13,792 nt of DNA, taken from contig CAYNCU010000114.1 of the NCBI GenBank assembly GCA_964395765.1, forward strand, positions 1-13,792. The letters are read 5' to 3'. Below the pieces are notes generated by a model. That model did not search any database, was not told the DNA's origin, and saw only the letters and a program-made list of their open reading frames with translations. The translations under genes were made by a program, and so were the position numbers. Each line of letters starts with the position of its first letter. Positions within the stretch are counted from its first letter, which is position 1. Positions 1 to 5,480 of this stretch are shown in pieces. This stretch comes from DATDPY01 sp964395765 (GTDB taxonomy: Bacteria; Bacteroidota; Bacteroidia; Cytophagales; Cyclobacteriaceae).

Positions 1-162
1 CATGCAGAAGAATTAATAAGAAATCGCACACTGAAACATGAATTAAAAAGAAACCTCAAAAGATCAAACAGATCATTTACTCCATGGATGCCCGGCCTGG
101 TCTTATGTCTGGAGAGGTATTATCCCGGAGCTTTCCAGACACTTTCATGTAATCGCCGTTGA
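1..162 (+). CDS. Possible 3' end of an upstream glycosyltransferase-like gene (partial, disrupted)
   Basis: Frame 1 is open from the window edge to a TGA at 160-162. Its first ~25 residues (HAEELIRNRTLKHELKRN...) are helical and charged. They resemble the C-terminal helix of GT4/GT1-type glycosyltransferases, which commonly carry A-E-x-L-I/L-x-[ND]-x-x-L-[RK]-x-x-L followed by a short F-[ST]-W stretch; an F-T-P-W is present here. From about base 74 onward the other frame (frame 2) carries obvious alpha/beta-hydrolase sequence, so the end of this frame is probably fortuitous. What is seen is the open frame and the helix-like composition. The glycosyltransferase assignment is inference from a very short match and could be wrong. 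Confidence 0.25.
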   Translation, partial: HAEELIRNRTLKHELKRNLKRSNRSFTPWMPGLVLCLERYYPGAFQTLSCNRR

Positions 163-907
163 TATGATGGGGATGGGAAGATCCGACAAGCCTGCCATCG
201 ACTATACTTTTTTCGATCATTTTAAATACCTGAAAACTTTCTGTGAGGCCAAAATCACAGGCGATATCGTGCTTGTTGCTCATGACTGGGGAAGTTCGCT
301 GGGCCTTTCATTGGCGCGTACCGGAGTTTTGAAACTTCGCGGGCTGGCTATTTCCGAATTACTGGCGGTACTTCCCCCCGAGGCATATGGTAAGCCCGGC
401 GGAGAAAACTTAAGCTGGAAGACCACCACCGCCAACCTCGTCATGTCATTCTGCGACCCGGAAGTGGGCCCGAAATTATGCGGCGAATATGATATTTTCA
501 ACCGGGTTGTTTTACCGCTACTCATCGAGCGTAAATTATCGGCAGAAGAGATTACAGCCTATTGTTCACCGTATCCGGATGCAGCCTCCCGTCGTGCTCT
601 CTGGCGTTGGCCGACGCAGGTCCCGTTGTGGGATCCTTCGCGACACCCGTTAGGCGTTGCCGGCCCGCCTGATGTGCTTAAAGAAATTGTCGAAGACGGA
701 AAATGGCTGGTAAACGACCCGGGCCCCAAGCTTATGTTTACCATGACCAACGGCATGACAACCCCTGCCATGGGTTCCTGGCTATTTGCCAACACTTCCG
801 GGGTGAAAGTTGTGGACCTAGGCAACGGACGCCATTATGCCCCTGAAGATTACCCTGACCGGATGGCGGACGAGCTGGTGACCTTTATTGAATCACTGCC
901 TGCATGA
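74..907 (+). CDS. Haloalkane-dehalogenase-like alpha/beta-hydrolase, 5'-truncated (probable pseudogene)
   Basis: Alpha/beta-hydrolase of the haloalkane dehalogenase type, a family that hydrolyses carbon-halogen bonds through an Asp-His-Glu triad in the cytoplasm. Homology begins at about base 77 with L-L-H-G-C-P-A-W-S-Y-V-W-R (the oxyanion-hole HGNP region of DhaA/LinB) and continues through V-I-A-V-D-M-M-G-M-G-R-S-D-K-P. Numbering from the first ATG (164), the nucleophile is D41 in H-D-W-G-S (codon 284), with halide-binding W42 next to it. The acid is E65 in I-S-E-L-L, and the base is H224 in G-R-H-Y (codon 833). The usual halide-binding Asn of HGNP is Cys. The frame has a TAA at 44-46 and no ATG, GTG or TTG between there and 164. 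Starting at 164 would delete the first strands and the oxyanion motif, so the product is probably not a folded enzyme. The C-terminus looks intact. A sequencing or assembly error at the junction is an alternative. Confidence 0.7.
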   Translation, partial: HLLHGCPAWSYVWRGIIPELSRHFHVIAVDMMGMGRSDKPAIDYTFFDHFKYLKTFCEAKITGDIVLVAHDWGSSLGLSLARTGVLKLRGLAISELLAVLPPEAYGKPGGENLSWKTTTANLVMSFCDPEVGPKLCGEYDIFNRVVLPLLIERKLSAEEITAYCSPYPDAASRRALWRWPTQVPLWDPSRHPLGVAGPPDVLKEIVEDGKWLVNDPGPKLMFTMTNGMTTPAMGSWLFANTSGVKVVDLGNGRHYAPEDYPDRMADELVTFIESLPA

Positions 908-1035
908 CCTCCCGGATCCGATTACAGGGCTTTAATAAATTCAGGGAATCTATCGGGCTCGCAAAGACAGCTATTTCTCAGGTTTAACTATGCAAAATTT
1001 TAATTTTAATATTACAATTCCGGAAGGTAATTGAA

Positions 1036-1524
1036 ATGTCAGAGACCTATTCAATGGCATCAGATCACCGGTCAAACAGATGTGCTCAGATTTTTATCTG
1101 CATTTATCTATTGTCGATATTTGTTTCATGCTCAGCCGGAAATAAAATCAGCCAGGGAATTGAGGGCAGGGTAATATGGTTTGAAGGTAACCGTATGCCC
1201 GGAACCGATAATATCGTTAAGCCAGGAGTACCGGTAAAGCGAATCCTTCTCATCTACTCACTTACAAATAAAAGCGAAGCTGAAATGTCAGACGGTAATT
1301 TTTACACCCACATAAAAACGCGGCTCATAAAAAAAATTTTAACCGATAGTTCCGGTCAATTTACGGTTCATCTTGTGCCGGGGAAATATTCGGTTTTCGT
1401 TAAGGAAGGAAACGGATTATATGCCAACAAGCTGGACGGCCAGGGAAATATTAACCCGGTTGAAGTAACCAGGGGATCGAAAACAGACCTGCTTATAAGA
1501 ATTGATTACAAGGCTGTGTATTGA
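1036..1524 (+). CDS. Small lipoprotein with carboxypeptidase-regulatory-like beta domain
   Basis: A 162-residue protein of unknown function. Residues ~17-31 form a hydrophobic signal segment ending in F-V-S-C, a lipobox with lipidated C32. The residues after the Cys (S-A-G-N-K) are not acidic, so the protein more likely faces the periplasm than the cell surface (inference from Bacteroidota export signals). The mature part is beta-rich. Near the C-terminus D-S-S-G-Q-F-T-V-H-L-V-P-G-K-Y-S-V-F matches the pattern of carboxypeptidase regulatory-like / CnaB-type domains common in Bacteroidota lipoproteins. ATG 1036 has a GGAAGG 8 bases upstream; the ATG at 1054 is an alternative that also keeps the signal. 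A TAATTTTA element at 1001-1008 is close to the Bacteroidota -7 consensus. The gene stands alone, ~130 bases from the hydrolase remnant and ~200 from the next operon. Confidence 0.7.
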   Translation: MSETYSMASDHRSNRCAQIFICIYLLSIFVSCSAGNKISQGIEGRVIWFEGNRMPGTDNIVKPGVPVKRILLIYSLTNKSEAEMSDGNFYTHIKTRLIKKILTDSSGQFTVHLVPGKYSVFVKEGNGLYANKLDGQGNINPVEVTRGSKTDLLIRIDYKAVY

Positions 1525-1731
1525 AATTATCCGGCCAAAATGGCCCGCTCGTTAACGATAAGGAGGTTATTTTTCCAAAAATTCCATGGATATTTTTTTT
1601 TAATTGATTAAATTTCACCTTGCTCCTTACAGGATCGCGAATTCCTGTTTTTTTAATTAATCATTCATAGATAATGAAATTTAACATAATCTTTCCCTGT
1701 TAATATTTAATGAACCAATGAAAGACATAAC

Positions 1732-2214
1732 ATGAAAGAAATCATAAAATTTGAACTGAACCAACAACCCCGGGAAATAGAACTGGACAGGCAGCGGAAC
1801 CTGTTGTGGGTTTTAAAAGCCGACCTGGGCCAGACGGGAGTAAAATTCGGATGTGGTATGGGTTATTGCGGAAGTTGTACCGTTCTGCTGGACGATAAGC
1901 CTGTCCGCTCCTGTATGATCCCTGCCAATGTAATCAGCGGGAAAAAGGTCACTACCATTGAGGGCCTTAGTGTAAACGGGAAACTTCATCCGATCCAGAA
2001 AGCATTTATGGATCATGACGCCATGCAATGCGGGTATTGTACGCCCGGAATGATCCTGACCGCCTATGGATTTTTGAATGAGCACCCGGGTGCGACGGAA
2101 CAGGAAATTAAAAATGCCATGGAAGCTAACTTATGTCGTTGCGGAGCCCATAAAAGAATTATACAAGCCATACAAACAGCGGGAGAAGAAATGAAAGGAG
2201 GGACCAAGTTATGA
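1732..2214 (+). CDS. iorA: (2Fe-2S)-binding small subunit of a molybdenum hydroxylase (isoquinoline 1-oxidoreductase alpha type)
   Basis: Electron-transfer subunit of a xanthine-dehydrogenase-family hydroxylase. It passes electrons from the molybdenum site on the partner subunit to an external acceptor. The N-terminal plant-ferredoxin-like domain binds one [2Fe-2S] through C41, C46, C49 and C61 (G-C-G-M-G-Y-C-G-S-C...R-S-C). The C-terminal four-helix domain binds the second through C100, C103 (Q-C-G-Y-C-T-P-G-M), C135 and C137 (N-L-C-R-C-G). All eight ligands are present. At 160 residues it has the family's normal length, and no signal peptide is seen. It overlaps the large-subunit gene by 4 bases (ATGA), which implies translational coupling. 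No FAD-subunit gene adjoins, so this is the two-subunit IorAB-like type rather than XdhABC or CoxMLS. The name reflects family similarity; the substrate is unknown. The start has no clear Shine-Dalgarno, but M-K-E-I-I-K-F leads directly into the first strand. Confidence 0.9.
   Translation: MKEIIKFELNQQPREIELDRQRNLLWVLKADLGQTGVKFGCGMGYCGSCTVLLDDKPVRSCMIPANVISGKKVTTIEGLSVNGKLHPIQKAFMDHDAMQCGYCTPGMILTAYGFLNEHPGATEQEIKNAMEANLCRCGAHKRIIQAIQTAGEEMKGGTKL
2194..2201 (+). promoter_or_regulatory. Strong Shine-Dalgarno for the large-subunit gene
   Basis: AAAGGAGG lies inside the 3' end of the small-subunit gene, 9 bases before the ATG at 2211. Full-strength Shine-Dalgarno sequences are uncommon in Bacteroidota. 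Together with the ATGA overlap it fixes 2211 as the start and suggests that the partner subunit is independently loaded by ribosomes. Confidence 0.55.
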
Positions 2215-4394
2215 TCGGCACAATTAAAAAAATATCACGAAAAACGAAACGGTCTTTGCAACCAGGAAAACCAAAGAGAAGGTTATCCTACCTGCCGGAA
2301 GGAATGTCAAGGCGCGACTTCCTGAAACACATCGGGGGCGGCCTGGTTATTGCCGTTGCCATCAGTGATTTTTCTACCCTTGAGGCGGCGGTTACCCAAC
2401 AGATGCCCACCGACCCTAATGCCTATTTAAAAATCGGATTGGACGGCCGGGCGACACTTTACACCGGGAAAATTGAAATGGGCCAGGGCGTCGTTACCTC
2501 TTTAGCCCAGATGATGGCCGAAGAGCTTGATGTAGACCTTTATAAAATCGATATGGTGATGGGAGATACGGACCTTTGTCCCTGGGATCAGGGTACCCAT
2601 GGTTCCATGACTACCCGGTTTTTCGGCCCTGCTTTGCGAGCCGCTGCAGCGGAGGCAAGATCCATCCTGGTTCAGATGGCATCGGGAAAATTAAATGTTC
2701 CAGCCTCCCAGCTTGATGTAAATGACGGAGTCGTTTTCGACACAAAAAATAAAAACAACAAGGTTACGTATGCTTCCCTGACGGAAGGTAAAAAGATCCT
2801 TAAACAATTAAAGGAAGAACCCAAACTCAAGGACCCTTCACAATTCAAGGTCATCGGAAAGTCCGTGAAAAGAATGGACGGGCGTGCCAAGGTTACCGGC
2901 GAAGCAAAATATTCCGGTGATATCCGGATTCCCGGAATGGTATACGCCGCTATCCACCGTCCCCCAGCCCATGATGCCAAACTCAAGTCGATGGACACCT
3001 CGGCCCTTGATGTCATTAAAGACATCCAGGTAATAAAAGATAAGGACCTTATCGCCGTGTTGCATGAAGATCCTGAATATGCACAGGAATGCATTCAGAA
3101 AATAAAGGCCGATTACGATATCCCTTCCACCAACCTGAATGAGGATACGATTTTTGAACACCTCCTGAGCGTGGCTAAAAACGGGCAGATGCTGGGGCAA
3201 GGTGGAGACCTGGATCAGGGTGCAAAAGCTTCTTCTTTTTTAATCGACCAGGAATGGCATGACAGCTATTATGCTCATGCTCCCATGGAAACCCATACAG
3301 CCTGTGCTCATTGGGATGGAGGGAAGATGAATGTATGGGCGTCTACACAGGGCCCCTTCCAGATCAAGGACCAGATTGCCGATGCTTTGGGAATGTCAAA
3401 AGATAATGTACATATTCAGCAGGTATTCATTGGTGGCGGATTCGGCGGGAAATCAAGGGGGTTGCAGGCTATTGAAGCCGCCCGGCTGGCCAAGCTCAGC
3501 GGGAAACCGGTAATGGTTGCCTGGACTCGCCCGGAAGAATTTTTTTATGACACTTACCGGCCGGCGGCCGTGGTAAAAATAAAATCCGGATGTGATAAAA
3601 ACGGTATGTTAACCGTCTGGGATTACGGTGAATATTTTGCCGGCAGCCGGGGTGCGGAAGCTTTTTATGAAATTCCCAATCACAGAACACAGGCTTTCGG
3701 GTCCGGTTGGCGTGAAGAGGAAGGCATACATCCTTTTGCCACCGGAGCCTGGAGAGCGCCGGGGAATAACACAAATACATTTGCCAGGGAGTCGCAGATC
3801 AATATGCTGGCGGCGAAAGCCGGTATTGATCCTCTCGAGTTCAGGCTGAAGAACCTGAAGGATGAAAAGATGATCGGGGTACTGAAAGCGGCGGCCGACA
3901 AGTTTGGATGGACACCCATAAAATCCCCGAGCGGGAAAGGATACGGGATCGCCTGCGGCATTGATGCAGGATCCTATGTCGCCCATATGGCCGAGGTGAA
4001 GGTGGATAAAACAACAGGGCAGGTACATGTAATACGTGTAGTTTGCGCACAGGACATGGGACTTGTGATCAACCCGGAAGGGGCTACGATCCAGATGGAA
4101 GGATGCATTACGCAGGGATTGGGATATACCCTTTCCGAGGAATTGAAATTCAGCGGAGGAGATATCAAAACGAAAAATTTCGGCACTTATCACCTGCCAA
4201 CGTTTTCGATGGTGCCGGATATCGAAACCATCCTGATCAAATCGAAAGACCCGAAACCCCAGGGAGGCGGTGAGCCGGCCATTGTTTGCATAGGCGCTCT
4301 TGTCGCCAATGGAATTTATGACGCTACCGGCGCACGTTTAACCCGGATGCCTATGACACCCGCAAGAGTATTGGAGGCTATTAAAAAAGTTTAA
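2211..4394 (+). CDS. iorB: Molybdopterin-binding large subunit of a molybdenum hydroxylase (isoquinoline 1-oxidoreductase beta type), Tat-exported
   Basis: Catalytic subunit of a xanthine-dehydrogenase-family hydroxylase, which inserts water-derived oxygen into an N-heterocycle or aldehyde; the substrate here is unknown. It is 727 residues, close to IorB. A twin-arginine signal, S-R-R-D-F-L-K (R34-R35), is followed by a moderately hydrophobic segment at ~42-55, so it is probably exported folded. The small subunit has no signal of its own and would travel with it. A segment of the Mo-binding region comes first (M-G-Q-G-V-V-T-S-L-A-Q ~90-100). The a/b hammerhead comes after it (G-R-A-K-V-T-G-E-A-K-Y-S-G-D, starting ~224). 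The main Mo domains follow: G-G-G-F-G-G-K-S from residue 408, G-A-W-R-A-P-G ~515, and the catalytic Glu E688 in G-G-G-E-P-A-I. This order is permuted relative to xanthine dehydrogenase and is known for IorB. No XdhC-type chaperone or FAD subunit is adjacent. An alternative name is nicotinate-dehydrogenase-like subunit. Confidence 0.9.
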   Translation: MIGTIKKISRKTKRSLQPGKPKRRLSYLPEGMSRRDFLKHIGGGLVIAVAISDFSTLEAAVTQQMPTDPNAYLKIGLDGRATLYTGKIEMGQGVVTSLAQMMAEELDVDLYKIDMVMGDTDLCPWDQGTHGSMTTRFFGPALRAAAAEARSILVQMASGKLNVPASQLDVNDGVVFDTKNKNNKVTYASLTEGKKILKQLKEEPKLKDPSQFKVIGKSVKRMDGRAKVTGEAKYSGDIRIPGMVYAAIHRPPAHDAKLKSMDTSALDVIKDIQVIKDKDLIAVLHEDPEYAQECIQKIKADYDIPSTNLNEDTIFEHLLSVAKNGQMLGQGGDLDQGAKASSFLIDQEWHDSYYAHAPMETHTACAHWDGGKMNVWASTQGPFQIKDQIADALGMSKDNVHIQQVFIGGGFGGKSRGLQAIEAARLAKLSGKPVMVAWTRPEEFFYDTYRPAAVVKIKSGCDKNGMLTVWDYGEYFAGSRGAEAFYEIPNHRTQAFGSGWREEEGIHPFATGAWRAPGNNTNTFARESQINMLAAKAGIDPLEFRLKNLKDEKMIGVLKAAADKFGWTPIKSPSGKGYGIACGIDAGSYVAHMAEVKVDKTTGQVHVIRVVCAQDMGLVINPEGATIQMEGCITQGLGYTLSEELKFSGGDIKTKNFGTYHLPTFSMVPDIETILIKSKDPKPQGGGEPAIVCIGALVANGIYDATGARLTRMPMTPARVLEAIKKV

Positions 4395-4427
4395 TTCGTT
4401 AATAAGCATAAAAATTCAAGCTTGATT

Positions 4428-4499
4428 TCCCGCGGATGACGCGGCTTTCAGCAGATTTACATCCGTATATTTCTTCTGAAAAACGTATGATCCGCGGGA
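4428..4499. repeat. Imperfect inverted repeat of the CGCGGATNNACGCAGATTTAC type
   Basis: Perfect 10-base arms TCCCGCGGAT (4428-4437) and ATCCGCGGGA (4490-4499) enclose a ~52-base loop. The left side continues as degenerate tandem units (GCGGATGAC, GCGGCTTTC, GCAGATTTAC, ATCCGTAT). This is the appearance of a dispersed intergenic element seen in several bacterial phyla. It lies 33 bases after the stop of the molybdenum hydroxylase operon. It could form a stem in the transcript and protect or terminate it, but no U-run follows, so a classical terminator is not supported. Confidence 0.55.
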
Positions 4500-4571
4500 T
4501 AATTATATACCGCTGATTTATTTTCATTAATTTACAGGCCTGGGAAAAAATAAATTTAAAACCGGTACTGA

Positions 4572-5342
4572 ATGCATCGGGAATATACTGTAGAATTTGC
4601 TACTTCCTGCTACGAAAAAGATTGGCCGCTGATCCTTAAAACGAACCGGCTGGAAAGAATGATTTCGGCCTGTCATTATGAGTTTGATCTGAAGACTCTT
4701 TTTATCAATAATGTAAAAAACTATCAAAAAGTTGCGGAGGCAGCCGAAAAGCTGAAAGCAAAGAAAATCATCGACCGAATTATTCGTGTCGACGATTATG
4801 CAGAGGAAGCGCTGAAATTTTTCAACATAACAAAAGGAGAGGGATATTATTATATGATCCAGTTTCTAATGGCGGTGTATAAGGGATCCTGTGATTACCT
4901 TTTGAATTTTTCCGGGGATTCTGTTTTGATTAATGATGATGAATGGATCGATACCGCTATTAAAAAAATGAAGGAGGATAACCGGATAATCGTCGCTAAT
5001 GCGCTTTATGACGGGAACTATAAACAAGCCATGCGGGAATCATTCGATACGGATGAAAATTTTTATGTCAGCTATGGATTTTCAGATCAATGTTTTTTAA
5101 TCAACCCGGAATTTTTCCGGGCGGATATTTACAATGAAGAAAATGAATTATCGGAATTTTATCCCGAGCGCGGGAGGGGGTCCTTTGAAGAGAGGATCTA
5201 TAAATTTATGCGCAACCATAAATATTACAGGATTACACACAAGCGTGCCGTTTACCGTCATAAAAACCTCGCCAAGAATAAATTTAAAACTTTCATGGCG
5301 TTGCAATTGGGAATCAATAGAAAAAAATATCGAATCGATTGA
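4572..5342 (+). CDS. Putative GT-A-fold glycosyltransferase-like protein
   Basis: A 256-residue cytoplasmic protein with no signal or membrane segment. The N-terminus (V-E-F-A-T-S-C-Y-E-K-D-W) resembles the first strand and loop of GT2-like glycosyltransferases. Next comes a central Y-L-L-N-F-S-G-D-S-V-L-I (~109-120), where G-D-S sits in the place of the DxD metal/nucleotide motif. A later segment, F-Y-V-S-Y-G-F-S-D-Q-C-F-L-I-N-P-E-F-F, resembles the acceptor side of such enzymes, and a basic C-terminus ends it. These points suggest a nucleotide-sugar-dependent transferase, but no motif is canonical and the assignment is inference. An in-frame TGA immediately precedes the ATG (TGAATG), so no longer N-terminus is possible. 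No Shine-Dalgarno is visible. The gene is alone on its strand, ~177 bases after the molybdenum hydroxylase operon and convergent with the GH92 gene, so context gives no help on the acceptor. Confidence 0.5.
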   Translation: MHREYTVEFATSCYEKDWPLILKTNRLERMISACHYEFDLKTLFINNVKNYQKVAEAAEKLKAKKIIDRIIRVDDYAEEALKFFNITKGEGYYYMIQFLMAVYKGSCDYLLNFSGDSVLINDDEWIDTAIKKMKEDNRIIVANALYDGNYKQAMRESFDTDENFYVSYGFSDQCFLINPEFFRADIYNEENELSEFYPERGRGSFEERIYKFMRNHKYYRITHKRAVYRHKNLAKNKFKTFMALQLGINRKKYRID

Positions 5343-5370
5343 TAAGGCTCGCAAAGGTGAAGTTGTTTTC

Positions 5371-5463
5371 ACGCAAAGACGCCAGGACCTCAAAGGTTTT
5401 TTAATTAGCAAAAACTCCCGTCGATATTCACATAATAATTCTTTGCAGCCCTGACGCCTTCGT
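5371..5463. repeat. Imperfect inverted repeat (CGCAAAGACGC type) between convergent genes
   Basis: The left arm begins ACGCAAAGACGCCAGG and ends CTCAAAG (5371-5395). It pairs with the right arm, CTTTGCAGCCCTGACGCCTT and on to 5463 (5441-5463). Reading the right arm backwards gives ACG-AAGGCGTCAGGGCTGCAAAG, matching the left arm at roughly 18 of 23 positions with a 2-base gap. It fills most of the 138-base gap between the stops of the glycosyltransferase-like gene and the GH92 gene, so it may act as a bidirectional transcript end. CGCAAAGACGCAAAG-like palindromes are recurrent intergenic elements in Bacteroidota and other phyla (general knowledge, not checked here). Confidence 0.5.
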
Positions 5464-5480
5464 AGAAATATAATGACCCG

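Noticed and set aside
1533..1545. GGCC-AAAAT-GGCC hairpin after the small lipoprotein gene as a rho-independent terminator
   Set aside because: The stem is only 4-5 base pairs and is not followed by a T-run; too weak to call.
1575..1601. TCCATGGA palindrome followed by a run of T as a terminator
   Set aside because: The palindrome has no loop and little GC, so a stable stem is unlikely; the region is AT-rich in general.
3609..4193. Minus-strand 194-codon open frame inside the molybdenum hydroxylase gene
   Set aside because: Antisense to a strongly conserved coding region (Mo-binding domains) with no family-like sequence of its own.
4425..4502. Insertion sequence or MITE ends
   Set aside because: No transposase, no target-site duplication and imperfect internal units; better described as a dispersed intergenic repeat.
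5134..5454. Plus-strand open frame running from the glycosyltransferase-like gene into the intergenic repeat
   Set aside because: Composition is not protein-like, it overlaps a better frame, and its tail is only the translated inverted repeat.
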